From: Hypsibius dujardini
Taxonomy: Eukaryota > Tardigrada > Eutardigrada > Parachela > Hypsibiidae
Assembly (NCBI GenBank): GCA_001579985.1
Contig: LRSR01014754.1
Coordinates: forward strand, 22,465 to 86,464
DNA: 64,000 nt
Direction of reading: 5' to 3'
Position numbers and translations under genes: made by a program. Within the stretch, counting starts at the first letter, position 1. Every line of letters begins with the position of its first letter. Below, in pieces: positions 47,561 to 59,720 of the stretch. The notes beneath the pieces are model-generated. The model was not told the origin of the DNA and did no database searches. It saw only the letters and a list, made by a program, of their open reading frames with translations.

Positions 47561-48675
47561 CTACGGATAACTCTCAGACTACATTCCAGGCTAGACACTT
47601 GATAAGCCTGTAAAAAGGGCTGGAATCAGCCTATTTTTAAGCTGGATGCGCCCAGCCTATCTTTTCGCTGCAATGTAGCCTAGAATACAGACTATGATTT
47701 CGAAATTTTCCGCCTCGTGCAAGACACTTATTTTCCACCATCGTTCCACCGTGGATTTCCCCGTGGAGTAAAGTGACACCGAGAATAAGTTCCGTGTACA
47801 GACCGTGTGGCTTGGTTTGAGACTTGGAATTCAGTTCAGACTTGTCTTGCTTCGCCTGGCGTTGAAAAAGTTAATCTGCTGTTTTTGTTCTCTTAAATAT
47901 TCATGAATATCATTTCATTTTGGGTGAATTGCGGCCAATTAGCCTGTTATTGAATCATGTGATTACTAGCATCATGAGACATCAGAGGATTTGCGTTCAT
48001 GTTTTGTTGCTGTTGCTATGTGGAAGCTGGCTGGATCCAACGGCTTACAACATATCGCCTTTGCTTGCTTGGTACGTGAAGTTCCCACATCAAATTTTAA
48101 TCTTTAGATGGCTGATAAAGTATTTTCAGCAGAGGTTTCGGATTCAGTGTTTGTAAAAAAACCAGCTTTCTGTGTTTTTTTTGCAGATCGCTGTGCAAGC
48201 CTACAACGAAAATGGGATCTCGTATCTTTTTCGTTTAACTTTCCCAAACTTCGCCACCTTACCGCTTTAGCTTGAATCTTGTTCTAATATTTTGGCACTG
48301 TTGGTTTAATTTTTTTGATCTCAGTTTGAATGTGGCCTGGACAAATTTTCATAAATTAATCGATCATTCCCATTGGTCTATAAAAGACACATTTATAGGG
48401 CAATGCAATTTTCGATTGGCCGAATTGTTGAAAAAAAACAGGGTGGACCAGGGTGGAACCTAGCTTGGCGCAGGGTCGACCCATGCTGAATTCGCATAGG
48501 AACCCAGGCTGTATCTAGCCTGTCTTCCAACCAGGTCAACCAGTGTCGCATATAGGCTGGAAAGCATGGAAGATTCCAGTCTCTTCACTCAGCCATTTTG
48601 ACTGGATTCCAGCCTGTTTTAAGGTAGTCAAAACAGGCTGTATCCAGGCAGAAACCAGTCAAGAGTTATCCGTAG
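47561..48675. mobile_element. 1.1 kb TIR element, copy 1
   Basis: The ends CTACGGATAACTCT (47561) and AGAGTTATCCGTAG (48675) are perfect 14 bp inverted repeats. Subterminal zones contain several CCAGGCTG/CAGCCTG motifs. About 15-20 bp of matching sequence (CACCTGGAGCCATA) flanks both sides, at 47545-47558 and 48700-48713. The interior carries a plus-strand signal-peptide-like frame (MRHQRICVHVLLLLLCGSW, from 47973), a GTACGT donor, a TTTTGCAG acceptor (48184) and a conserved short exon (NGISYL, RLTFPNFATL). No transposase is recognised. Confidence 0.8.
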
Positions 48676-50863
48676 AGGGGGTAAGTGCTTTTGTACGGAC
48701 ACCTGGAGCCATATATACGGAAACACAGTTTGTGTTGTGCCTTAGAATCGCATCGTTACAGTCATATATATCGTAATATCAAAATATGCGACATATTTTA
48801 TGGAAAGCATCATCTGGTTTATTCTAATTAAAATTCAATTTGCAACGTTGTAATGGTATAAGTTTAAGTAATCCTTAGGGTGCTGTTCTTAAAGCATGGT
48901 ACGCCTTGAGCGTTGTATTTAATGCGCATCTTGTAATCCCATACTTACCCGGAGAAAACTAATTGAGATGGTCTGAGCGGCGTTTTTACAGCGTTAGGAG
49001 AGCTTCCATTTTCAGAATTTTTACTTGTTGAAGAGAGATGCAAATATTATCAACTTTTTTAAGTCCCACCTGGTCCGACGGTGCTTGAATCAGTCTCAAA
49101 ATGACCATAGATTTATCACCCCATATAGTTAATTGACAAATAAAGAAAGGAAAGCCATAAAACCCTAAAACATTGACAGCCATTCTGATTGTCCTAGAAA
49201 GAAAAAATATAAGCTTAAGTATCAACCATTAAAGATGCAGGTGCATTGGCTATATTTTTACTAAATTTGGTCTGGTTCCCTGAAGGACTTTTATTAGAGG
49301 ACAGGAGGCATTCTATATTTTGTATCTACACATTTTGTGAAATTAGTGCGTCATCATGATAAAAATCGACATATTTGCAACTTTTCACACTTTGCGGAGG
49401 ACCCTCTGTATATGTTCAGCGTTAATTCAAGTGTGCATCTGCCACACTGTGACGCACAATTTCCTAATGGGCGGACTCCAATGGGCGCATACATGCGTCT
49501 AGAGCGGATGTTATGTCTGTAGACCACAACAGCGATGCTAAATACAGCGCAAGTTTTCGCTTTTTCATTACGCCTGCCGTGATAAATGTCCAGGGGGGAA
49601 ACGAAGAGAGCCTGCGCTCTTATGGAGACAGTTTTCAATGGGGTTTTTGACACGATGTGATAAAACTGGTTGTTCCTTTGTTTATCATTCTGTTCTGGGG
49701 TTTTGCCGACTGTATGTGACTCGGCCTTTTGTTTATTTTTGCCTTACACCTTACGCGCCTTCCGCTTCGTCACGCTTTCTACTGAGGTATGTCGTGTTTG
49801 CTCTGTGCGATGTGTTCGCTTGAATCAGTCGAGTAGTCTACGTCGTGTGGTCTTTATCATTAAACTGGTTGGTTTATGCGTATTTAGGTTTTCGCGTCGT
49901 TACTTTGGCTAATCGAGTTGATCATGCCTTTGATCTTTCTCAAAGGTCGCTGGACTTTTGCCGTCATCTTTTACCCAACTATCCCACCGCATCGCATCGC
50001 CTTCGTCCCCGGGGCTGCCAAAAGGCCACCATTTTTCTGCCGGGGTTTCCTTCGAATCTCCTTGTGCACCACAGCAAAGAAATCTTTTGATTGTACTCAC
50101 CGCACGGATGCAAGGCGAGCTATATAAGTGAGATTTCAATTCTTTTCAATGTGCTCAGTTATAACTGATATTCGTAATCGGTAACAAGGAAATTGCATCG
50201 TCAAATGCAGTGAACTGCGTGAGCCAGCACAGCATGTTACTCTTCCTCGAAGCCCTTTACATAATTTTTGCTAAGACGCATATGCTTCAAATGCCAAGCC
50301 CACCTTTCGCGCTTACGAACCCGCATCGTACCTACATACATATCAATCGTTAAACTCCTTTCTAAGCCTTGCCGGGCTTCTGGGATTGTTGCACTTTTTC
50401 ACATGTTATACGAAATCGCACTCACAACCACTGCCGTTATTTCCCATTATTTGGAAGGTCAATTTTGTGGAAACCTCTTACGAGGAATGCGTTGGGGCCT
50501 GCAAACGCAATTAAAAGAATTTTAATCATCTCCCGGCCGGATGTGTGCCTCTACGGCTTCATCGAACGAGATCTGTCGGGCAAGCCTTCAGTAATTCGCT
50601 GACAATTATCTGAGTGATTGAGGCTGCGTGATTGAGGTGTGGCAGGATTTTGTCCCAGACCCGGCGAATGAGCGGCCACAAAATCTGCTGTAAGAATGAG
50701 GCCTCACAGTCCCACAACGTTTTTCTTATGAGTTTGCGAAGCTGTAACTAAAATCCTTACCGCAGTTTATTGGATGATAATTGCAACCGTTGATTTAAAG
50801 AAAAAAACCAAGGACGGATGCTGGTATTCAGTTCGAAATTTGTTTATTTCATTACCGTAGCCT
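48676..50863. other. 2.2 kb spacer
   Basis: Short frames on both strands (for example 49354-49653 minus and 49638-49912 plus) lack recognisable motifs. No gene is supported. Confidence 0.45.
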
Positions 50864-52644
50864 TTGCGGTCAATGTACGCATCAAATAATACCACTGCAT
50901 TCCCGGGCCTGAATGTCACCCAGTGCCCGGCAGTATTCAGCGAAAAATGGGTAGCCCGTTTAGCTCCTGGCCCATTATTCTCCCCGGCCATTATTCTCCT
51001 CCAGATCTTCACTCTCATCACATTCCATCGTTGGCACTCTCGGGATCCGTATCTGTCGCTTCACGTATCCCTCGCCTGCAGTTCCCTCGCATACGGTATC
51101 ATCGGGTTGAGCTTCGGCATCACCACGTTGAACCCTTGGTCCGATCTTGTCGCAACGGCGTCTCGAGCGTTAAACTACCTAAGCGTCTTTACTCATAACT
51201 CCTCCACCACGACGCTTTTGTTCATCAGCTTGGATCGCTGGTTGTCTGTAGAGTTTCCCATCCAGTACCGTGCCAAAATTTCTCAGCAAAAAGTTCTCTT
51301 CGCAATTGCGGGTCTATGGTTCGTGTCATTTCTTCAGTCGGTGCCGGGAATGATCGTCTACTGGAGCGCCATGCAGGCGTATTGTAATCGACTCACCACA
51401 TTTTTTTATCCCAGTCTTGGGTTTTATCTTTGGAGTGTCCTGACAGGTGCGTAGATAACAAAACTGGCCGAAGCTGTATCGTTAAGCTAAGCTCATGCTA
51501 ACAACTTGAGCTACTAATGATTCAAGATGAAACATAAAATGAAGTTCGACCAAAATTAATTTGCTTCTGTGATGGGGAGGAAAATTTCCACTCACAAACA
51601 TTTCTTGACCTTTACAAAAAATTTCGTCATCCGTCAATTCCGCCAAGCGATCGTGACCCAATCTTGGGTGCAAACAGCATTCTCCGACATGGTATCACAA
51701 GAGGCAATTTGATGTCGGAATAAAATAAGAAAAGAGAACTAAAATATTTATTAAAATAACTTTGCCCCACGGCTCTATATTAGGAGGGGGAACCCTCTAG
51801 TTTGCTAGTTAAACTACTCCCCAATTGCTGAATTTAATAAACATTTAACGTACCACGCAACCCTTCGAACTGATCATGTAGTGGCAGTTACCCTACTGGC
51901 ACCTCCCCCCCCCGCCACCAAACTCCTGGGTTTCATTAGCGTTCTCGCAGTGAACGTAAGGGTTCTCGGGGGGGGGGGCGTCCCAACGTTTTCGGCATGA
52001 GTGCTGTAATATCCGAAAGGTCAATTGGGTTTAAATAAAGGTTTGTCATATTTTACACATTGTTATGTTTAATGCAAAACAGTGAGAATAAACCCTTCAA
52101 AAATTAAACTAGACAGTGACAGAAGGCGTTATTGACAAAGACTGCGTTTAACAACCCTCTTGACAGACTTCATTTTAGTTGAATGAAGACTAAAACCGGC
52201 TAATTCGTTGACCAATTTCTGTTTTACTCTATGATTTCTGCTGTTGTACATACAGGACCTGTCTTACTGAGTCTAACAGCACTCGCGCAGCTTCGGATCA
52301 TAACAATTGCCGTGGCGACCAAGTTGCGCGTGGTTCGTGCGAGGGGACGAATTGGAAAAAAACCTACACACGGACCAGCACCGGTGGAATTGTCCGTATT
52401 GATGGGGATCATTCGTGAACGACTGTTGGCCAGTGTGGTGGTGGTGATTGTGCAACTTTTCGCCAACGTTCCCTACCGAATAACCATCCAGTTTGCGTCA
52501 CGCTACGCATGGTCTTCACAAACGATGGCGTTCTGGTCGATGGCCTGGATTTCAGTCCAGCACATCTTTTCGCCGGTCGTTTATCTCACGTTTTTCCGCG
52601 GTTTCGAGCGACTGCGAAAAGGCTCTTTGGTTTCGGTCGTGTGA
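50864..52644 (+). CDS. rhodopsin-like GPCR, complete, DRW motif
   Basis: Exons 50864-51446 and 52256-52644 join in phase 1 (ACAG|GTGCG to CATACAG|GAC) to give 323 aa. The N-terminus has Asn glycosylation sites (NNTT, NVTQ); a start at 50873 is equally possible. Seven hydrophobic segments are visible. TM1 is FSPAIILLQIFTLITF. TM3 ends SLDRWLSVEFP, a DRW variant of DRY. TM4 is VLFAIAGLWFVSFL and TM5 is crossed by the intron (GFYLWSVLTGPVLLSLTALA). TM6 is LLASVVVVIVQLFANVPY. TM7 is WISVQHIFSPVVYLTFF, with SPVVY in place of NPxxY. A conserved-type Cys before TM3 is not obvious, which sets it apart from typical family A. Ligand is unknown; probably an orphan lineage-specific receptor. Frame and splices are intact. 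Confidence 0.85.
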
Positions 52645-54210
52645 CCTCAGTGACGTCCGGGACCTTACATCCCGCTCCCCGAGCAGTAGTACCTTCAGTT
52701 TGACGTGAATAGTATAACAAATTAATTACTTTCGGACGAATTCTTACTTGAGACTACAGTACTTACAATTAGTAAATGTGAGAATAAATTCTGTCAACTG
52801 AGTCAATACTTTTATTATTATTTTTAACTGCCACAATATTATCGCTAAACTTCAAACCACACCTCTCACAAACCTAATCAAAATTATGGATAGCATTTAG
52901 TTAAATGCATTGGTCGCCGATTTGAGACTTGCGAACACATGTTACCTTAGATCATAGAGTGACCGAATTGGCTTCTGCCTGCGCCTCTGTGGGGGTTTCG
53001 TTTTCAGGAAAATTCAACCTTTTTCAAGTCCCTCAGTGTTTCGTCCAAATTTGAGGTTTGTTGGGGCCCAATGTAAGCTCCCTGTAATTTACTGCCAAGG
53101 TGAGGTTAAAAACGTTCAAGAATGGTACGAAATTGACGGAAAAACTGAAGGTCTTGAAAATGTTTGGAAACCCAAGGAGTCTAGAAAATAAGATCCCACA
53201 CCTCCGATGAATTTAGAAATGATGAAGAAAATGAGCCAACTTTGGATTCAATTTTGAAAAATATTATTTTGGTTCTTCTAACCCTTTCACCCCCTGTTTC
53301 TACTACGTGGATAATAGTTCTGCGTTGTAATGGCAGNNNNNNNNNNNNNNNNNNNNNNNNNNNNNNNNNNNNNNNTATTCGCATCTTAAGACAGCGTGTA
53401 GCCTGTCTTTGAAATTTCAATTACACACAACCATATTGCATCGCTGATTGAGTTAATGCCATTCTCAGCCCTTTTCGGTTGTGTTTGCTCAGTTGGACTT
53501 GATAATGGCTTTATACCGGCCTTTCTTGATTCACACTTCAAGGCATCTTCATCTAGCTTTCACCTCAACGCATCGTTTCCCATGAATGAAACCAATGTGC
53601 GGGTGTCATTTTCCTGTTAGCTTGTTGCACCTTACCATGAGCGGGCTTCGGTTGCCCGGTTGACTGATTTGCTCCGACGAACGGACTTCCCCTCACGCAC
53701 TACAGTACTCTATTACGCCGCGTGATATTTTACGCAGATCAAAAGAAGTATCCGACATCTCGACCAACGTTGTGCCTAGCATATCTAAATTAGGTATACG
53801 CCTGTAGCTGATCGTAAACAATTTGTGGAAATCCAATCATCTCCTGCTGCGTTGGTATGGCTTGAATAAATTGTGGCATAGTATAAGTCGCTAATTAGTT
53901 TGCGACACGGTATCATACAACGGCCTTTTGTTTGGTTGAGGCCTTAAAGATACAGTGCTCGAATTCTTTTCTATAATCCTGTTAACATTTACAATAATTC
54001 ACCACGTGACTGATTATCTACGCACGCGCACTGCTTTTCTAAAGTCTTATGCGTAATCTTGAATCGCAATCTTTGGATGATTGGTTACTAAAGAACAACC
54101 ATTTTGCCCGGTGCAAGTGATCCTTAAGGGACAGAGCTTGTCATTATCCCGCCTCCCTCAATCCTCAGATAGTCTTCACCTGAATATAATTATGCACCAG
54201 CTTAAGAGAA
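52645..54210. other. spacer with repeat remnants and assembly gap
   Basis: 52990-53180 is a diverged remnant of the repeat seen complete at 58582-58971 (shared TTGGGGCCCAATGTAAGCTC-like core and TCTTGAAAATGTTT string). No gene is visible. Confidence 0.45.
53337..53375. other. assembly gap (39 N)
   Basis: A run of N bases. The missing length may not equal the number of Ns, so features crossing it cannot be judged. Confidence 0.99.
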
Positions 54211-54249
54211 TTGGACGTGGACATCTTTGACATCGCATTATTTTGCAAA

Positions 54250-55331
54250 ATGAACTTTTCAGTCAGCAATAAAACCAACATTACACGAAAGGGTCTGGAG
54301 AAGCCGTTAGCCTGCCTGTCAGACACAACATACGAGATCATCGCCGGGTTTACCGCCCCTCTCACCGTGTTCGGGATCTGCATCTACCTCCGGATCCTAT
54401 GGACATTTCACCGACACCCCAGACTCATCAACCACTTCACAGTTCACATCATCAGCCTCTCCATAATCAACATCCTCAACAGCCTGGCATACTGGCCGCA
54501 AGCCATCGCGCGAGCCATCACCACCGACTGGCTCAGTCATCCGTTCGTCTGCGCGCAGTTCCAGTACTTTGTCTGGGTCATGCCGGTGACGTACGGCCTA
54601 CAAGAAATTATCATCTGCGGGGATCGTTGGACCGCTTTCATGGCGCCGGTCTTCTACAACACCCACAAGAGCGTTCGATGGTCCTTGTGTGGAACAATCG
54701 CTGTCGTGATCTGGATGCATGGCTGGTACTTGCCTCTGGGCATCCTAAACTATGTCCGATCTCTTTCCTACCCTAAGGCATGTGACGGAATGGTGCCAGG
54801 CTATCCCACCTACAGAATCGTAGTATACTTCATGGTTGCGTACATTCCCCAGGGAATCACTTACGGAAGCTACCCATTCTTGTTACTGCTACTTTTTCGG
54901 AGGAGGTTTCGACGACGTCTGGCGCGTGGTCGAGTTGAAATAGTGTCCATTGTGAGATATCAGGTTTCTTCAACATCTCTGCCACCGTCTGTTCAGCCTG
55001 CTATCCACTCGGACAGGGCGACGCCCATGGAGATCAGAAATACGGAAGATGACAGACGAAAGGCCATAGTTAAACAGGAGGAGAACGCAAACAACCAACT
55101 TGTGACGGGCTTCTCTGCATTTCACTGATTGCCGTCATTATCATTCACGTCCCTACCATTATGTTCAATGTGTACGGGAACAGACGCCAGCTGCCCCCGC
55201 CCTGCGCGTGGGACGTCTTTCATATGGGCGAACATATTTTGGCGGTGGTCTTGGTGGTGGAGTCCTTGGTCTACCTGGCCACCATGAAGGATCTCCGGAG
55301 GGAGTTCCTTTCAATTTTTCGGCATAATTAA
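54250..55331 (+). pseudogene. rhodopsin-like GPCR with frameshift before TM6
   Basis: The first frame runs 54211-55128; the best start is ATG 54250 (MNFSVSNKTNITRKG, two glycosylation sites). TM1 is IIAGFTAPLTVFGICIYLRI. TM2 is FTVHIISLSIINIL. TM3 ends CGDRWTAFMAP (DRW). TM4 is LCGTIAVVIWMHGWYLP and TM5 is GITYGSYPFLLLLLF. A basic third loop RRRFRRRLARGR follows. TM6 and TM7 continue in another frame from about 55078: LLCISLIAVIIIHVPTIMF and ILAVVLVVESLVYLATM, ending TAA 55329-55331. No GT-AG intron with the right phase bridges the frames. The simplest reading is a one-base loss or two-base gain between about 55078 and 55125, either a real mutation or a sequencing error. Related in style to the receptor at 50.9 kb. 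Confidence 0.78.
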
Positions 55332-55744
55332 ATGACATACTGCCATATCAAGGTTGCTTTGTCTGGTCACACCAGACCCAGATTATGTTAAGCCAGTGGG
55401 CGCACACGTACGGGTGCGAGCTGACAAAGTAACCCTACCATAGTTGTGGATAACCAAACTGAGACTAACTGCTCATTTGGATATCTATCCCGCCTTGTTT
55501 TCATCTAGAACATTTTCACTCTATTCTATGCATATCAATTTAAAGCACCCGCTTTTCCACTTTTTTTAGTGAGATGTAATCTTATTTCATTGCACAGTGG
55601 CATTACGAATGTTTTGGGGGAGGGTTAGGCCTTTGCCTGTACCGGAGTAGTCTACTTGCTGGGATCTGTTTGCTGGTTCTTTCAAAATTACCAATGCCCA
55701 GTACCAATACCAGTACCAATACCAATATTTTCATCAGGAAGTTA
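55332..55744. other. spacer, no gene seen
   Basis: Short frames only. A small CAGTACCAATAC repeat lies at about 55699-55723. Confidence 0.5.
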
Positions 55745-55751
55745 GCAACTT

Positions 55752-56010
55752 TTATGGAGAAAGCGCTGTTTTCATCGAGGCAAACGGAGGGTCCCTCGAG
55801 TCACCTTGGCAGGAGTCTTCCCCCACCACATCCCTCGCACAGACAAGCAAGTTCGGATCATTGTCCACATCCTTGGCGTTGGTGGTCCAAGTGCAGTTTT
55901 GCCGTTGGTCAGCCAGCACCTTCACATTCACGAATTTCATCGGGGCGCAGGATTCTGCCTGCTGTCTGTTAGCATTGAAAGAACATTCTGCGACAACGTC
56001 CTGATTCACG
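55752..56010 (-). pseudogene. trypsin-like protease C-terminal fragment
   Basis: Minus-strand residues include SFNANRQQAESCAP, then LLVCARDVVGEDSCQGDSRD. They match the CA...[10 protein letters not shown] region of S1A proteases, but the active-site loop reads GDSRDPP, so the two invariant glycines after the catalytic Ser are lost. The His and Asp exons are absent and the frame runs into a stop at 55752. It is not a copy of the 39-40 kb protease; the surrounding residues differ. A pseudogene fragment. Confidence 0.75.
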
Positions 56011-56382
56011 TCCTGTTTCATCAGTTGAAATATTCTTAGGAGGCGAATGTTTTTTACAAGACCGAAACCTAACGAGATGTACAGTACCACAAAATCATTT
56101 GAGAAAAATGAAGTTAATGAAACCCATTCGCAAAAGGAGACTTCTGGTCCATGGGATAATTGCTTGGCACGTTCAGAGACGAAACAAATTTTTCGCAGGG
56201 GCACGGTTTAGTGCATACCTTGATATATATTCAACCCTTCACTGTGTAAGAGTACAAGCACTGTCTCGAGGGATGGAAATCGAGGGGGCAGTCATGTTCT
56301 GAATAATAAAATGAGAAAAAAGGATGGGGCCACTATGCTCCCATCGGGGGAGGCGGGGGGAGGGTACGACTTGGGCTAAGCT

Positions 56383-57429
56383 CTACGGATAACTCTCAGA
56401 CTAGATTCCAGGCTGAACACTGTAATAAGCCTGTGAAGGGGCCGGAATCAGCTTGTTTCTAAGCTGAATACGCCCAGCCTGTCTTTTCGTCGTAATGTAG
56501 CCTAGAATACAGGCTATATTTTTGAGAATTTTTCGCCCCCCCCCCGCAAGACACCTCTCTTGAAAGTTTCCAACTGACGCGGGAGATTAGTTCCGTGTGC
56601 AGGCCGCGTGGCTTGGTTTGCGAGTTCAAACTTGTCTTGCTTCGCCTGGCGTTGAAAAAGTTAATCTGCTGTTTTTGTTGTCTTAAACATTCGTGAATAT
56701 CATTTCATTTTGCGCAAATTACGACAAATTAGTATGTTATTGAATCATGTTGAGTACTAGAATTATGAGAATTATCAGAGGATTTGTGTTCCTGTTTTGT
56801 TGTTGCTGTGTGGAAGATGGCTGGATCCAACGGCTGACAACGTATCGCCTTTACCTGCTCGGTACGTGAAATTCCCATTTCAAATTTCAATCTTTAGGTT
56901 GTTGATAAGTTATTTTCAGCAGAGGTTTCGGATTCAGTGCTTGTAAAGAAACGTGCTTTCTATTTTTTTTGCAGATCGCTCTGCAAGTCAACAACGGTAA
57001 TGGGATCTCATATCTCTCCCGTTTAACCTTTCCAAACTTCGCCACCTTACTGCTTTAACTCGAATCTCGTTCTAATATTTTGGCACTCATGGTTCAGTTT
57101 TTTTGCTTTCAGTTTGAATGTGGCATGACGTAATTCCCATAAATTAATCGATCATTCCCATTGGTCTATAAAAGACACGCCTATAGGGCAATGCAATTTT
57201 CGATTGGCCGAAACCTGCTGGGCCCAGGGCGGACCCATGCTAAATTCGCATAGGGGCCCAGGCTGTATCCAGCCGGCCTTCTAGCCAGGTCAACCAGTGT
57301 CGTATATAACCTGGAAGTCATGGAACAATCCAGTCTCTTCACTCAGCCGTTTTGACTGGATTCCAGCCTGTTTCAAGGTAGTCAAAACAGGCTGTACCCA
57401 GGCAGAAACCAGTCAAGAGTTATCCGTAG
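56383..57429. mobile_element. 1.05 kb TIR element, copy 2
   Basis: Same TIRs (CTACGGATAACTCT) and internal order as 47561-48675, including CCTGGCGTTGAAAAAGTTAA and the donor/acceptor pair GTACGT...TTTTGCAG. The signal-peptide-like frame of copy 1 is shifted here, while the NGISYL...RLTFPNFATL frame stays open. C-rich runs (56530) differ. Flanking sequence shows no clear target duplication. Confidence 0.82.
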
Positions 57430-58581
57430 GGAGGCTACAAGTCCCCCTTCCTTCCTTCCCCCTTTTTGTCCCCTGTTGCTTTTACAAGTGCTGACAAAGG
57501 TCGCTTTGAGCACTATTAATAACTTTAAACATTCTGAAAAGCCCAGTCAATCAATCTACTAATGTAAACAGTTTGATACTGCACGATATCGAACCAGATA
57601 TTGTACATATGTGTGCGCATGAAAACTCACAAGGAGTCGGAAGGATGGCCGACACGCCAATCTGTCTGCATTTTGTCGCAGATGGTGAATTAAATATGCA
57701 CATTTTAGAAATATATTTTGGCTGCCCTCGAGCTCTGGTCTTGGCGAGTAAAAAATCAAAAAGTTTCTTTATTGCACTAACCGCTTATTGAATTCAGTAA
57801 TTGATTGCTTGATCTTATTTCATTCATAATGAGATTATATATTTTCCAAATGAAATTTTCAGAGAGGGAACGCATAATGTTTCCGCTTAATGTTATTTAT
57901 CAGAGCTATAACTATGATAATTTTCAAAACAAATGTCATTGGCGTGGCTCTGAAAATTGTTAATCGTTACGCCTCACGCCAATCCACTTATTTTCCGTTT
58001 ATTGCGCTGCATTTACTTAATCCTCCGGCATTGGCGCTGCAATTATTTTCAATTCATATGTGATATCATGCACACAAGATTGCAAAATCGTTAAAAAGGT
58101 CCACATGCCAGCAGAAAACTTAAACAATTTGTTCTCTATTAATGGGCGTCAGCAGTTGTCAACAGGCAACAGTCAAACCCTCCGCGGTCTTGCGGTATGC
58201 AAACACACGAGGATCTCTCGCGAGTGGGCCAAGCTATAACGGCGAGACGATCGACAATTTCAATGTCAGGCAAGCCACTTTTTCCAGCCCTTCCCGTGGA
58301 TAAGGTACGCTCAGCGCACAACAATATACAGCTGGATCACCTCCCAGAAGGGTCCCCGCGGGTGTAAGTCATTGCTACAATAAACATGTTCAGAATAAAA
58401 TCGTTTGTAAAGCAGCTTCGCCGTTCTAGAAGTCGTCACGGCTTATTTGGTCTGGGCGTAATTTATTCGACATCGCGTCACGCAATGTGCTTTTTTGTCA
58501 TAAGAAACAGCAGTTGTTCTGCAATAACTTTCACCTCACACAACAGCGGTAGATAATATCGGGGAAACCGAATTATAACTA
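57430..58581. other. spacer, no gene seen
   Basis: Short frames on both strands without recognisable motifs. Confidence 0.5.
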
Positions 58582-58971
58582 GGGGCTCGATTAGGGTCCT
58601 TATAGGTCGGAGCCAAGACTCCTCATGGTAGAGCCAACGGGCTGGAAAAAGAGGCAAAACGCACTTTTTTTAAGTTTGACAATAACAACTCAGCCTCATG
58701 TCGCTGCCTATATTGAAACTTGTAAGGTCTTGGGTGTCCCATTCTCAAGGGCTCCCAATGGATTTCAAAAAAATCTTTAAAAACATCAATTTTTCAATGA
58801 TATTTTGACGGTTCTTGAATTTTTTGAAATTTGCATTTGTATTCATCAGTAGGGAGCCTATATTGGACCCCAACGCACGTCAAAGTTTAAGAAAAAACTG
58901 AAAACTGCCCACCCCCTGACCATACTATAAGGGGTACTGCTTCCAACTTGTAAAGACCCTAAACGAGCCCC
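58582..58971. mobile_element. 390 bp MITE with TA duplication
   Basis: The ends GGGGCTCGATTAGGGTC and GACCCTAAACGAGCCCC are inverted repeats with about one mismatch in the first 17 bp. TA flanks at 58580-58581 and 58972-58973 suggest a Tc1/mariner-type MITE. A related right end is at about 61196-61216 and an internal remnant at 52990-53180. No coding capacity. Confidence 0.82.
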
Positions 58972-59231
58972 TAGCTATAACCACTCTTTCGTACCGTCAA
59001 ATAAACCTTTGCCCCCTGCCGCTATCGCAAAACGATTGCTGCAGTCTACTCACCGATTTAGTTCAAACAAGAGGATTTGTTCGATGCTTTTTATCTTACG
59101 TCTGTATATCACAAAAGATGGAAACGCTTCGCACGGCGCGTCGATGCAGCATGCGAACATCCATTTCGTTTCATAAAGCACGTGTTTCTAAAATGTTGCT
59201 AATTAACCAGAAACAAAAGCGGCAATATTGT

Positions 59232-59685
59232 ATGCATAAAGTCATTCCTATCCTGTTATTTTTCACCGTTGTGTCAAGCGAAGGCATCGTCCCTCTTAGA
59301 GTCGACGACGCAGCTTTCGACAAAGTGTACGAGAAGGACGTCACATATTCCTCTCCATGGGCCTACACATACACCAACGCATCCGGATCGGATGCTATTC
59401 GGATCACCGTAACGAGTTTGAAGGCAACGGAGGCTGATCCGATCTTGATCCTGGTGAAACGGCAGCAAAGCGTGCTGTCATGGCAGATTCCGCTGATTTT
59501 GGAGGATACGTTTCATTACACTACCGTCAGCCGGATACTTTGTCCTAGCGAGAACCCTACACCAACCGGAAACCAAACTAGTGAGTGGGCTTTAAAGCCT
59601 CAAATCTACGCCATCGTTCACCCGTGAGAAGGCAGACAAGAGTACAGGACACAGGCACAGGCACAGGCACAGGCACAGACACAGA

Positions 59686-59720
<35 letters not shown>

